Source: CAXPZW01 sp049594615 (lineage in GTDB: Bacteria; Bacteroidota; Bacteroidia; Flavobacteriales_D; Sanyastnellaceae). Taken from it: 64,000 nucleotides of DNA. The notes under the pieces are model-generated. The model did no database searches, had not been told where the DNA came from, and saw only the letters and a program-made list of their open reading frames with translations. Every line of letters starts with the position of its first letter. Position 1 is the stretch's first letter. The stretch covers positions 37,326-101,325 of the forward strand of contig JBMYJR010000004.1 in the NCBI GenBank assembly GCA_049594615.1, written 5' to 3'. The position numbers and the translations under genes were made by a program. This document shows, piece by piece, positions 25,341-33,970 of the stretch.

Positions 25341-26287
25341 CGTGGGGGAATCAAATTCTTTCGTTCAGCGTCCCGGCGGGCGCGATGGATGCTGGTGTTG
25401 AGCTCAAAGCCCAACAACAAGATCAGGCTGTTGAAATTAACCCAAATCAGCAACACCATCAAGGTCCCCAGGGAACCATACAAACGGTTGTAACTGGCAA
25501 AGTTGTTCACAAACCATGCAAACAAGAGCGATGCCAGAATGAAAAACAAGGTCGAAAAACTGGCGCCAGCGCTGAACCATTTCCAGCGCTTCTTGCGAAA
25601 ATTTCCAGTGTTATAAATGATGCTGATCGAGAAGTACACCAGTGCTACAGCAATGACCCACTTGGCCAGTTGGAGCAGAATAACCGTGACTTCGTTGGTG
25701 AGGTATTCCCGGGCAATCAACCAGTCAAAGAACCACCCCGAAAGCGCGATCAACGCCACGGCCAACACCAAGAACAGTCCCAGCAAAAGAAGCAAGACGA
25801 TACTGGCCAAACGGATGAACACCGGGTGGCCCTTTTGTACCAAGTTGTAGGACCCGTTGAGCCCCATCAAAATGGCATTCACCGAGTTGGAGGCGTAAAA
25901 GATCAACAGAACAAAACCAAAGCTCACCACCGAGTTGTACTTGCGGTACATGAGGTCTTCCAAGGTGGATTCAAACAGGTCAAAGCTATCGCCTGGCATC
26001 AGCCCTTCCAGCCCTGCAAACAGATTCACTTGAAAGTTGTCGATGGGCACATACGGGATCAAGGAGATCAACAAGATGATCAACGGAAATACGGCCAAAA
26101 ACAGCCGAAAAGAGATGGCTGCCGCGCGGGTAGAAATCCCGCCTTTTTGCAGCCCTTCCACGAAAAACACGCTCACGTAGTAAAGCGAGAGGCCTTCAAA
26201 ACCCCACGGACGCAAGCGCTTGGCGAAGGCCACTGCGGCCTGCACCCAGCGCAGATTGCGGAACCAGTCCAACAACCGCTGGATCAT
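25337..26287 (-). CDS. YihY/BrkB family inner-membrane protein
   Basis: 316 residues with six or so transmembrane helices, matching the YihY/virulence factor BrkB family (once misnamed RNase BN). Family features visible are GGISTRAAAISFRLFLAVFP near residue 50, SFGFVLLIFYASNSVNAIL near 125, and the late RLYGSLGTLMVLLIWVNFNS near 270. The family's function is unresolved; suggestions include transport of small molecules or lipids across the inner membrane. Both ends overlap neighbours by 4 nt (nadC upstream, DUF2147 downstream), indicating translational coupling. Confidence 0.93.
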   Translation of the reverse strand: MIQRLLDWFRNLRWVQAAVAFAKRLRPWGFEGLSLYYVSVFFVEGLQKGGISTRAAAISFRLFLAVFPLIILLISLIPYVPIDNFQVNLFAGLEGLMPGDSFDLFESTLEDLMYRKYNSVVSFGFVLLIFYASNSVNAILMGLNGSYNLVQKGHPVFIRLASIVLLLLLGLFLVLAVALIALSGWFFDWLIAREYLTNEVTVILLQLAKWVIAVALVYFSISIIYNTGNFRKKRWKWFSAGASFSTLFFILASLLFAWFVNNFASYNRLYGSLGTLMVLLIWVNFNSLILLLGFELNTSIHRARRDAERKNLIPPR

Positions 26288-27129
26288 GCATGGATGGCTT
26301 TGAGGCTCAAATCAAGCGACTTGACACTGTGAGTGAGTGCGCCCACGGAAATAAAATCCACACCGGTTTCGGCGTAGGAGCGGATGGTGGCCTCAGTGAT
26401 GCCTCCGGAGGCTTCGGTTTCGGCCTGGTCTCCGATTTCGGGGAGGATGGCGCGGATGGCTTCTGGGGTGAAATTGTCGAGCATGATGCGGTCCACCGGC
26501 CCGGCGGCCAAGATCTCACGGACCTCCTCAACATCGCGGGCTTCTACTTCTATGGGGATGTTGATGCCCTTTTCCTGCTGGTAGGCCTTGGCACGACCGA
26601 TGGCGGCTGTGATGCCTCCTGCGTGGTCGTTGTGGTTGTCCTTGATCATCATCATGTCGTACAACCCAAAGCGGTGGTTGGTTCCGCCACCAATCACCAC
26701 GGCCTGCTTTTCCAAAAAGCGCATACCCGGGGTGGTTTTTCGGGTGTCCAACAACCGAGCACCGGTGCCCTTGATGATGTCGACAATGAGGTTGGTCTTG
26801 GTGGCGATGCCGCTCATGCGTTGCATGATGTTGAGCACGGTACGCTCAATGGTCAACAGCGAACGACTGGAGCCGTGCACACGGAACACGACATCTCCAG
26901 GATCGACTTGGTCCCCGTCATGCATGAGTTGCTCAAACGTGAGCGAGGGGTCAAAGATTTCGAAGATTTGACGGGCCACTTCCACGCCGGCTACGATGCC
27001 TTTTTCCTTTGCCAGCAAGCGCGCGCTGCCGGTGCGGTCGGCCGGGATGGTGGCCAAGGTGGTGTGGTCGCCATCGGCGATGTCCTCGGCGAGGACGGTT
27101 TTGATCCAGGTAGTCAGGTCCCAATCCAT
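26284..27129 (-). CDS. nadC: Nicotinate-nucleotide pyrophosphorylase (carboxylating)
   Basis: 281 residues. NadC converts quinolinate and PRPP to nicotinate mononucleotide, the third step of de novo NAD synthesis. Visible family motifs are AEDIADGDHTT near residue 15, LNIMQRMSGIAT near 105, LLDTRKTTPGMR near 130, the substrate-binding VIGGGTNHRFGLYDMMMIKD near 147-166, DRIMLDNF near 213 and EASGGIT. The frame stays open 25 codons further upstream, but MDWDLTTWIKTVLAEDI is the natural start, with TTACTTTGA just 5' of it. It leads the coupled trio with yihY and DUF2147. Confidence 0.95.
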   Translation of the reverse strand: MDWDLTTWIKTVLAEDIADGDHTTLATIPADRTGSARLLAKEKGIVAGVEVARQIFEIFDPSLTFEQLMHDGDQVDPGDVVFRVHGSSRSLLTIERTVLNIMQRMSGIATKTNLIVDIIKGTGARLLDTRKTTPGMRFLEKQAVVIGGGTNHRFGLYDMMMIKDNHNDHAGGITAAIGRAKAYQQEKGINIPIEVEARDVEEVREILAAGPVDRIMLDNFTPEAIRAILPEIGDQAETEASGGITEATIRSYAETGVDFISVGALTHSVKSLDLSLKAIHA

Positions 27130-27160
27130 GTCCTCAAAGTAACGGATTCCGAGCGGGGTG

Positions 27161-27195
27161 GGCCAAAAAAAAGCGCCACTCATCGGTGGCGCTTT
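27161..27195 (-). terminator. Strong intrinsic terminator of the DUF4783 gene
   Basis: Read on the reverse strand, AAAGCGCCAC (27195-27186), a 6-nt loop and GTGGCGCTTT (27179-27170) form a perfect 10-bp stem running into a T-tract of 8. It lies 18 nt after the DUF4783 stop and 32 nt before the nadC start, separating the two transcripts. Confidence 0.88.
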
Positions 27196-27213
27196 CGATC
27201 CCAAATCTGGGGG

Positions 27214-27612
27214 CTAGAAGTCGTCTTCTTCAAAGGACTCGATCCGCAATTGCTTGACCTGCATGCCCGCGTCGGTACGGTGCATGAAAAAGGTCACGCG
27301 GTAGGTTCCATCGGCACAGACCAAGTCGCCAATGCGGTAGTGGTCGTCCAATTTGGAGGTGCCTTTGTGCATGATCTTGAAGCTCTTCGGGACATGGCCG
27401 CGGAAGAAATTGTCCAAGGATTTTTGGGCGGCGGCCGGCGACATGGTGCCTTCCTCGTCCAACACAGTGATGTCTACATTCGGGCCGAAGTAGCTGGCGA
27501 GCTTAGCGGCATTGCCTTTCTGCAGCGCCAGAGTAAACCCGGCGGTGATGTCTGATTGTGCGCTCAACGCCGTGCCTAGCAGCAGCGCAAAAGCAATTCC
27601 CAAATATTTCAT
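27214..27612 (-). CDS. DUF4783 domain-containing exported protein
   Basis: 132 residues. Signal peptide about 1-18 (MKYLGIAFALLLGTALSAQ). The mature part matches DUF4783, a NTF2/SnoaL-like small domain of Bacteroidota: FTLALQKGNAAKLASYFGPNVDI, AQKSLDNFF near residue 65, then HKGTSKLDDHYRIGDL and YRVTFFMHR. The fold is predicted from family knowledge and no activity is known. ATG at 27612 is preferred because it yields the signal peptide; an upstream in-frame start would add a non-secretory extension. Divergent from rlmH with a 99-nt gap, and followed by a strong terminator. Confidence 0.87.
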   Translation of the reverse strand: MKYLGIAFALLLGTALSAQSDITAGFTLALQKGNAAKLASYFGPNVDITVLDEEGTMSPAAAQKSLDNFFRGHVPKSFKIMHKGTSKLDDHYRIGDLVCADGTYRVTFFMHRTDAGMQVKQLRIESFEEDDF

Positions 27613-27711
27613 GACCCATCTCAATTTGATCGGTATAGCGCAAAACTCTTGCCAAACTGCAGGTGGAGCGCACCGGGGTTTTTCCAAATTTAGCGATTCA
27701 ATCCGCTACAT

Positions 27712-28185
27712 GTGAAGTGTTTGTTGTTGTCCATCGGGAAGACCCAAGAGGCCTGGATACGCTCCGGAATGGAGGTGTACCTGAAGCGTCTGCCCCACTA
27801 TTTGCCCTTTGAATACCACGAGTTGCCCGACGTGAAGAACGCGCGCAAACTGGGCAACGATCTGCTTAAAGAAGCCGAAGGCAAAGCCTTTCTGGCCAAA
27901 CTCGACAACACCGACCACGTGATCCTGTTGGACGAAGGCGGCAAATTGCGCACCTCGCGAGAATTGGCCGGATTCTTTGAGAAACACATGCTGGGCGGCA
28001 CCCGTAGGTTGGTGCTCGTCATCGGAGGGGCCTACGGGTTCTCTCCCGAACTCTACAAACGCGCCAACGGCGAACTCTCGCTCTCGCCCATGACCTTCTC
28101 CCACCAGATGGTACGCGTCATTGCGCTCGAGCAGCTCTATCGCGCACAGAGCATCCTCAAAGGCGAGCCCTACCACCACGATTGA
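27712..28185 (+). CDS. rlmH: 23S rRNA (pseudouridine1915-N3)-methyltransferase
   Basis: 157 residues, the standard RlmH length. This SPOUT-class enzyme methylates pseudouridine 1915 in helix 69 of 23S rRNA using S-adenosylmethionine. Visible motifs are the LLSIGKTQEAW start, VILLDEGGKLRTSRELA near residue 70, the SAM-binding LVLVIGGAYGFS near 105, and the C-terminal SLSPMTFSHQMVRVIALEQLYRA and HHD. The start codon is GTG: an ATG two bases upstream runs straight into TGA in its own frame. Confidence 0.96.
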   Translation: MKCLLLSIGKTQEAWIRSGMEVYLKRLPHYLPFEYHELPDVKNARKLGNDLLKEAEGKAFLAKLDNTDHVILLDEGGKLRTSRELAGFFEKHMLGGTRRLVLVIGGAYGFSPELYKRANGELSLSPMTFSHQMVRVIALEQLYRAQSILKGEPYHHD

Positions 28186-28347
28186 AGATTTAGGAAACCA
28201 ATAACATTTCGAATCCCACTCTGGCACTGCCCTTGGATGGCTGACACCATAGCGACCGGTTTTGGGATGGGATCTTGAGATTCAGACCCGAAGCCACTTG
28301 GCCGCAGACGCCTGCATCGATTCAGGCGCTGGTGTGCTTTTGACATG

Positions 28348-28377
28348 AAGCCGCTCCTGAAGGGGGCGGCTTTTTTT
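28348..28377 (+). terminator. Intrinsic terminator downstream of rlmH
   Basis: AAGCCGCTCC, a short TGAA loop and GGGGGCGGCTT form a GC-rich stem followed directly by seven Ts. It lies 160 nt after the rlmH stop, an unusually long distance. Confidence 0.82.
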
Positions 28378-28500
28378 GTCAAGGTCATTCACAAAGTGAG
28401 GCCTATCATCCACCAACCCAACGCGGGGGTGGTTTGGGTGCGCGTGTGTGGAGCTGGACCTTTCACGTGTTGTTTGCTCGAAAGACAAGCGACAGGTGGT

Positions 28501-28536
28501 GGCGGCGGGGCCGGAGGCCCACGGGAAGGAACCTGG
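28501..28536 (+). repeat. 36-bp GC-rich hairpin repeat, copy A
   Basis: 33 of 36 bases match the reverse complement of 40595-40630. The core contains GGGCC-GGA-GGCCC, a 5-bp stem. It ends 39 nt before the HMCES-like start codon and points towards that gene, as copy B points towards trpS. Confidence 0.7.
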
Positions 28537-28575
28537 GCGATCTGCCATTTTCAGCGCTGTTGTACCTTCCCTGCT

Positions 28576-29412
28576 ATGTGCGGCCGCTACGTCTCAGTCA
28601 CCAAAGTCAAAACCCTCGAAAAGCGCTTCAACGTCCAAGCGCCTACCCCCGAACTGTTCACCCCCAATACCAACGTGAGCCATGGCAACACTGCGCCGGT
28701 GATCACCAACGAAAAGCCGGGTGAGTTGCAGTTCTTTCAGTTTGGATTTACGCCTTCCTGGGCCAAAAAGCAGGTGTACATGGTCAACGCCCGCAGCGAG
28801 GGCGACCACAACAAGGCCAACGACCCCCACTATTCGGGGGCCATGGGCATCGTGAACAAACCGATGTTTCGCAGCTCCATCCGCAAGCGGCGGTGTTTGG
28901 TGCCCGCCGATGCCTTCATCGAAGGACCTGAAAAAGAGCGTCTGAGCAAGCCCTACGTGATGTATCGGTCCGATGGGGTGCGTCCCTTTGCGTTTGCCGG
29001 GATTTGGGACGAATGGGTGCAGCCCGATACCGGGGAGATCGTGTCTTCGTTTGCCATCATCACCGCGCCTTCCAATGCAGCCACAGCAGCCATTGGACAC
29101 CACCGTAGCCCGGTGATCCTAGACAGGGATGACGAACGGTTTTGGATCGATTCCAGCTTGCCTTTAGCGGAGGTAACCTCCATGCTCAAGCCCTTTGACG
29201 GGCGCAAGCTCAACGCATATCCCATTGCCACCGACATCAAAAACCCACGCACCAATGGTGTGAGCTTGCTCGAGCCCATTGGCCAGCGCATCGTTCCAGA
29301 ATACACCTATGAGCTCTACACCGAAATCGAACGCTTCGGCATGGGCGAATCCCGGGCCCGAAAGCGTTCCAAAGACGAAGGAGACTCGGGCAGACAAGGC
29401 ATCCTGTTCTGA
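28576..29412 (+). CDS. SOS response-associated peptidase family protein (YedK/HMCES)
   Basis: 278 residues. The protein starts Met-Cys-Gly-Arg-Tyr; after Met removal the Cys becomes the N-terminal catalytic residue that forms a thiazolidine crosslink with abasic sites in single-stranded DNA. The remaining active-site motifs are present: VNARSE near residue 73, RCLVPADAFIE near 102, and ITAPSNAATAAIGHHRSPVIL near 160 with the conserved His. It protects abasic lesions during replication and later self-releases. The required Cys2 fixes the start at 28576 even though the frame is open 77 codons upstream. A basic tail (RARKRSKDEGDSGR) ends the protein. Confidence 0.94.
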   Translation: MCGRYVSVTKVKTLEKRFNVQAPTPELFTPNTNVSHGNTAPVITNEKPGELQFFQFGFTPSWAKKQVYMVNARSEGDHNKANDPHYSGAMGIVNKPMFRSSIRKRRCLVPADAFIEGPEKERLSKPYVMYRSDGVRPFAFAGIWDEWVQPDTGEIVSSFAIITAPSNAATAAIGHHRSPVILDRDDERFWIDSSLPLAEVTSMLKPFDGRKLNAYPIATDIKNPRTNGVSLLEPIGQRIVPEYTYELYTEIERFGMGESRARKRSKDEGDSGRQGILF

Positions 29413-29423
29413 TTCGTTGCATC

Positions 29424-30647
29424 TTGCGTGCTGTGACGGTTCTCGCGATGACATCTTGGAGTTTTGCCGGTCCACTGGTGCAAGTGGCCACCTTGCCGCA
29501 TGTGCGCATGCTGCAGCAGGCTGCGGGCCCCAACACCCATGTAGTTCTGGTCACCCAAGAAAAAGCAACATATCCTATGACCGCGTCCGAACGCTCGGAC
29601 ACCCACAAGGCATTGCGGGATGCGAACATCACTTGGTTGCCGCTCGAATACAAGGCCTTTGGTGCAGGTGCAGCACTTCGTTGGGCCAAAGACTTCGCAG
29701 TGTTAGCCCGTGCCTGCCGCAAGCACAAGGTGGAAGTCATTCATGCGTTCGGAACGCCCATTGGGTTTATCGGTGAACCGCTTTCCAAGTTGCTGCGCGT
29801 TCCGTTTGTGCTGGACAGCTACGAACCGCACGCAGAAGTGATGGTCGAAAACGGTACCTGGTCCCGGAACGGACGCGCATTCAAATGGCTGTTCGCCTCC
29901 GAGAAACGCCAAGCCCATCACGCCACCGCAGCGCTGGCCACCACGGCAGCCATGGAAGACTACGCCAAGCGCACCTTCGGCAAGGCGCCGAACCTGTTGG
30001 TACCACGCCCTGCACCCGTGGATTTGGTACGGTTCAATCCAAACACCTCTCCACACCCTGAGTTGGCCGCCTGGAAAGCAGAACAAACCCTGGCCGTTTA
30101 CGCCGGAAAACTGGGGGGAATCTATTGGAAAGAGGAAGTCTTTGCGCTGATGGCCACCAGCATTCAGCATTGGCCCGGTGGACTGAAGTGGGCAGTGTTG
30201 ACTGACCTTCCCGAGCACGAGGTGCATGCCTTGGCATCAGAGGCCGGCGTGCCCCAAGAACACCTGTGGATCCGCCATGCAACAACCGAAGAAATGCCCA
30301 GCCTTCTCGCCACGGCCGATTTTGCCCTCAACCCTAAAGTCCCCGTCCCTTCACAACGCTACTCCACCTCCATCAAGGACGCCGAGTATTGGGCGAGCGG
30401 CTTGCCGGTGATGATCCCTCCGGGGATTTCTGACGACTCAGAACTCATTGCTACCCACCGGGCTGGTGTAGTGATCGAAGGCGTGGACTTTAGAGGTGCT
30501 TGCAGGGCTATGGCACAACTCCTGGCCGAAGACGGCTCTGGCGCCCAAACACGCGCACGCCAACTTGCGGAAGACCACCGTTCGCTGGCGGCCTCGCAGT
30601 TGGCGTACAACAAAGTCTACGGTCCCGAGGGGCCGCTTAAAACTTGA
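29424..30647 (+). CDS. Glycosyltransferase-like protein
   Basis: About 407 residues. It has a GT-B-like layout with VEVIHAFGTPIGFIG and FVLDSYEPHAEVM in the N-terminal half, LLVPRPAPVDLVRFNPN as linker, LAVYAGKLGGIYWKEEVF at the start of the donor domain, and IKDAEYWASGLPVMIP near residue 315 in the nucleotide-sugar pocket. It is more diverged than the other transferases, so the substrate is open. The start is unclear: TTG (29424), GTG (29433) and ATG (29448) are all in frame, and the first beta strand VTVLAMTS favours one of the first two. The 3' end overlaps the convergent lipoprotein gene by 11 nt. Confidence 0.8.
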   Translation: MRAVTVLAMTSWSFAGPLVQVATLPHVRMLQQAAGPNTHVVLVTQEKATYPMTASERSDTHKALRDANITWLPLEYKAFGAGAALRWAKDFAVLARACRKHKVEVIHAFGTPIGFIGEPLSKLLRVPFVLDSYEPHAEVMVENGTWSRNGRAFKWLFASEKRQAHHATAALATTAAMEDYAKRTFGKAPNLLVPRPAPVDLVRFNPNTSPHPELAAWKAEQTLAVYAGKLGGIYWKEEVFALMATSIQHWPGGLKWAVLTDLPEHEVHALASEAGVPQEHLWIRHATTEEMPSLLATADFALNPKVPVPSQRYSTSIKDAEYWASGLPVMIPPGISDDSELIATHRAGVVIEGVDFRGACRAMAQLLAEDGSGAQTRARQLAEDHRSLAASQLAYNKVYGPEGPLKT

Positions 30648-31116
30648 TCTCGTCGGTAGCGATGTCGGTTTTGAAATCGACCTTGACCTTGCGCCCGATG
30701 CCCATGGCCTTGCCGCGCACGTAGCCCTCGGCCTTGAGTTCCACCGATTTGGCAAACAGCAACGTCAGCGTGTTGGCCAGAAAATCCCCGCTCATATCGG
30801 AGATGTCTGCGGTCATGCGCAGCGCTTGCACACTCACCTCTTTCTTGCCCAACTCCAGTGGTTCACGCAGGTGCAGCTTGCCCATCTTCTTGCCGTTCAT
30901 GAACAGGTCGATATCGCTCTCGGTGAGCTTGATCTTGTAGAAGTTCGGGTTGTCGATTTTCAGGAAAATGTCGGCAGCGATGATGTCTTTACTGAACTCT
31001 TTGACGTCCACATTTTGGACTTCAATTACCTCCACGTCCTCGTACAAGGAGCACGAAGAGAGGCTCACGGCCAGGAAAAACACCAGGGTCAGGTGCAGGA
31101 TGCGGGCTGGTTTCAT
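30637..31116 (-). CDS. LEA type 2 family lipoprotein
   Basis: 159 residues. A lipoprotein signal ends at the lipobox LSSC (Cys about residue 22), so the mature protein should be lipid-anchored. The body matches the LEA14/WHy-like domain: VIEVQNVDVKEF, then IFLKIDNPNFYKIKLTES with the diagnostic 'N-P-N' motif near residue 57, and MNGKKMGKLHLREPLEL. LEA-2 domains are beta sandwiches linked to membrane or stress functions; the bacterial role is unknown. It ends tail-to-tail with the glycosyltransferase and starts 29 nt after the M20 dipeptidase gene, so the two may form one transcript. Confidence 0.85.
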   Translation of the reverse strand: MKPARILHLTLVFFLAVSLSSCSLYEDVEVIEVQNVDVKEFSKDIIAADIFLKIDNPNFYKIKLTESDIDLFMNGKKMGKLHLREPLELGKKEVSVQALRMTADISDMSGDFLANTLTLLFAKSVELKAEGYVRGKAMGIGRKVKVDFKTDIATDEIKF

Positions 31117-31145
31117 GACAATGCTTTAGGGTTCAATGGCAAGCA

Positions 31146-32540
31146 TCATGCCTTGAGTGCCGCAAAGTGCTTGTAAAAGAGTGGAATGGTCTCGATGCCG
31201 CGGAAGTAATTGAATACGCCGTAGTGCTCGTTGGGCGAGTGGATGGCGTCTGAATCCAAGCCGAAGCCCATGAGCACAGTCTTGAGTCCGAGGATCTTCT
31301 CAAACGACGAACAGATTGGAATACTTCCCCCGCTGTGCACAGGAATGGGCTTGCGGCCAAAGGTCTCTTCCATGGCGGCCGAAGCAGCTTTGAATCCGGT
31401 AAAGTCCGATGGGGTTACGTAAGGTTGGCCCCCGTGCATGTCGGTCACGGTCACCTTCACGCTGTTTGGAGCAATCTTCTCCATGTATGCGCGGAACTTT
31501 TCGGTGATGTCGTGCGGGTCCTGTCCAGGCACCAATCGCATCGAAATCTTGGCCTTGGCCCACGAAGGAATCACGGTCTTGGCACCCTCACCAATATACC
31601 CGCCCCACATGCCGTTCACGTCCAAGGTTGGACGGATACTCATGCGCTCGGGGACAGTGTAACCGGCCTCTCCTTCCACATCTGAAATGGCGATGCTGGC
31701 TTTGAAGGCGTCTTGGCTAAACGGCGCTTCTGCCATGGCCGCGCGCTCCTCAGCGGTGTATTCCACCACGCCGTCATAGAAGCCGTCTACGGTGATGCGT
31801 TGGTTGTCGTCCTTGAGTTTACCGATCATCTCGGCCAGGATGTTGAGCGGGTTGGGCACGCCACCGCCGTACAAGCCTGAGTGCAGGTCGCGGTTGGGGC
31901 CGACCACTTCCACCTCCGTGTACGCCAAGCCACGCAGGCCCGTGCACACCGAAGGCACGTCGTTGGCAATGATGCCAGTATCGCTTACCAAGACCACATC
32001 GGCCTTGAGCATGTCTTTGTACTTCTCCAAAAAGCCGTCGAGGTTGGCCGAGCCCACTTCCTCTTCGCCTTCGATCATGAACTTGGCGTTGCAGGGCATG
32101 CCCACACCATTGTTCATCAGCTCAAACGCCTTTACGTGCATGAAGAATTGGCCCTTGTCATCGCATGCACCACGTGCAAAAATGGCGCCCTCGGGGTGGA
32201 GGTCGGTTTTCTTGATCACGGGCTCAAACGGACCGCTCTCCCACAAGTCCATGGGATCCGGTGGTTGCACGTCGTAGTGACCGTACACCAGCACGGTAGG
32301 CAGGTTGGGGTCAACCATCTTTTCGCCGTACACGATGGGGTACCCTGGGGTCTCGCACAGTTGCACGTTGTCCGCACCAGCGGCCTTGAGGTGCTCGGCC
32401 ACCGCTTCTGCGGTTTTGCGAACATCACCTGCGTAGGCAGGGTCGGCAGAGATGGACGGGATGCGGAGCAGGTCCATCAGTTCATTCAAAAATCGGTCTT
32501 TATGGGGCCCGAGGGCCGCGCGTACTGCGTCGAGTTGCAT
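31146..32540 (-). CDS. M20 family dipeptidase
   Basis: 464 residues from MQLDAVRAALGPHKDRF; an in-frame ATG at 32591 would add 17 residues (MANSISIPNF...). It is a zinc metallopeptidase of the M20 family, closest to cytosolic dipeptidases. Metal-site motifs are visible: VLVYGHYDVQPPDP (His, Asp), ARGACDDKGQ (bridging Asp), MIEGEEEVGS (catalytic Glu pair), DTG, RDLHSGLYGG, and the C-terminal SPNEHYG His. It should hydrolyse di- or short peptides in the cytoplasm. A possible promoter GAACTTTG lies near 32617-32626 on the reverse strand, compatible with either start. Confidence 0.92.
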   Translation of the reverse strand: MQLDAVRAALGPHKDRFLNELMDLLRIPSISADPAYAGDVRKTAEAVAEHLKAAGADNVQLCETPGYPIVYGEKMVDPNLPTVLVYGHYDVQPPDPMDLWESGPFEPVIKKTDLHPEGAIFARGACDDKGQFFMHVKAFELMNNGVGMPCNAKFMIEGEEEVGSANLDGFLEKYKDMLKADVVLVSDTGIIANDVPSVCTGLRGLAYTEVEVVGPNRDLHSGLYGGGVPNPLNILAEMIGKLKDDNQRITVDGFYDGVVEYTAEERAAMAEAPFSQDAFKASIAISDVEGEAGYTVPERMSIRPTLDVNGMWGGYIGEGAKTVIPSWAKAKISMRLVPGQDPHDITEKFRAYMEKIAPNSVKVTVTDMHGGQPYVTPSDFTGFKAASAAMEETFGRKPIPVHSGGSIPICSSFEKILGLKTVLMGFGLDSDAIHSPNEHYGVFNYFRGIETIPLFYKHFAALKA

Positions 32541-32769
32541 GGGGGTTGGGTTTGGGAGTGGGAAGTTCGGAATCGAAATTGAATTGGCCACAAGGCGAGT
32601 GGGATGAGGGTGGACAGATCAACAAAGTTCGCGTTCGGTGGGTGTCATTTCTGACCACTCTGCAGAACACGGATCGTGCATCTCAAGTTGGTGTGGCGGG
32701 CGTATCGTGGCGAGGACGTTTTGATTCAGAGATGTGACCCCAATTCGACTTCCACACCACCACCTCAAT

Positions 32770-32777
32770 TATATTTG
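32770..32777 (+). promoter_or_regulatory. Promoter -7 box of the proline dehydrogenase gene
   Basis: TATATTTG matches TAnnTTTG exactly and ends 11 nt before the ATG at 32789. Confidence 0.65.
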
Positions 32778-32788
32778 CCCTCCCCAAC

Positions 32789-33964
32789 ATGCAACCCAAC
32801 ACTTTCGACAATACCGAGATCGCTTTTCGGCACAAGTCCGACGGTGCGCTGGCCAAGGCGTACTGGATGTTCAAGCTCATCGCTTACCCATGGACGGTAA
32901 GGGTGGGCAAGGCGCTCATCAACGTGGCTCTCGCCTTGCGCATTCCTGTTGGCTGGGCCATGCGCTGGAACGTCTTTGAACACTTTTGCGGCGGCGAGGA
33001 CATCGAATCCTGCCAATCCACTGCACAGGAGCTCAACCAATACGGCATCGGCACCATACTGGACTTCAGTGTGGAGGGCAAGGAGTCCGACGAGGATTTT
33101 GAACGGACCTTCCAAGAAATCCTGCACACTGCCGATGCGGCCGCGGGCAACAGCCACATCCCGTTTTGCGTGTTCAAAATCTCGGGGATTGCGCGCCACG
33201 CATTGCTCCAAAAAGTGAACGCATGCACCGTGCTCGACCCCCCCGAGGTGGTCGAGTTCAAAACGGTCACCGACCGCGTGGATGCCATTTGCAAACGCGC
33301 CGCAGATGGAGGCACCTACGTGCTCATCGACGCTGAAGAAAGTTGGATCCAAGACGCCATTGACGAAGTGGCCTTGGAAATGATGCGCCGCTACAACCGC
33401 AAACGTGTAGTGGTGTTCAACACTTACCAACTCTACCGCCACGACCGCTTGGATTTCCTGAAACAAAACCTGGCCTACGCAAAAGAAGAAGGCTTCCACT
33501 TGGGCGCCAAACTGGTACGCGGGGCATACATGGAAAAAGAGCGTGACCGCGCCGAAGTCCTTCGCTACACCTCCCCCGTCCAGCCGAACAAAGCCGCCAC
33601 CGATCAAGACTTTGACCGCGCCCTGAAGTTCTGCGCCGAAAACATCGACTGCATGGGCGTATGCGTGGGCACCCACAACGAAGTCTCGAGCCTGTACATG
33701 ACCGAACTGATGGCACAGCACGGCATCACCAAAGCCGATCCCCGCGTGTACTTTGCGCAGCTGTTGGGCATGAGCGATCACATCTCCTTCAACCTCGCAG
33801 CCGAAGGCTACAACGTGGCCAAGTATGTGCCGTACGGCCCCATCCGCGAGGTGGTACCCTACCTCATCCGCCGCGCTGAAGAAAACACCTCGGTAGCCGG
33901 GCAAACCGGACGCGAGTTGCAGCTCATCCAAGACGAGCGCAAACGCCGCAAAGCCAAGAAATAA
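32789..33964 (+). CDS. Proline dehydrogenase
   Basis: 391 residues, a FAD-dependent (beta/alpha)8 enzyme that oxidises proline to pyrroline-5-carboxylate. The family segments are YGIGTILDFSVEGKE near residue 85, FCVFKISGIARHALL near 125, LIDAEESWIQDAID near 178, NTYQLYRHD, LGAKLVRGAYMEKER near 242 (substrate and FAD site) and VGTHNEVSS near 290. The C-terminal YGPIREVVPYLIRRAEEN contains the proline-binding R-x-x-E-N signature. It is the stand-alone (non-PutA) form, with no P5C dehydrogenase adjacent. It is probably membrane-associated through flavin electron transfer to quinone. A promoter box 11 nt upstream supports the start. Confidence 0.94.
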   Translation: MQPNTFDNTEIAFRHKSDGALAKAYWMFKLIAYPWTVRVGKALINVALALRIPVGWAMRWNVFEHFCGGEDIESCQSTAQELNQYGIGTILDFSVEGKESDEDFERTFQEILHTADAAAGNSHIPFCVFKISGIARHALLQKVNACTVLDPPEVVEFKTVTDRVDAICKRAADGGTYVLIDAEESWIQDAIDEVALEMMRRYNRKRVVVFNTYQLYRHDRLDFLKQNLAYAKEEGFHLGAKLVRGAYMEKERDRAEVLRYTSPVQPNKAATDQDFDRALKFCAENIDCMGVCVGTHNEVSSLYMTELMAQHGITKADPRVYFAQLLGMSDHISFNLAAEGYNVAKYVPYGPIREVVPYLIRRAEENTSVAGQTGRELQLIQDERKRRKAKK

Positions 33965-33970
33965 TCGGGG

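Larger units (their letters stand above)
28186..28575. other. Intergenic region between rlmH and the HMCES-like gene
   Basis: 390 nt without a convincing gene. It contains a hairpin (CGCCTG 28309-28314 with CAGGCG 28323-28328), an intrinsic terminator at 28348-28377, and a GC-rich repeat at 28501-28536 that recurs near trpS. The first 190 nt ending at the terminator could be a long rlmH 3' UTR or a separate small RNA. Confidence 0.5.
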
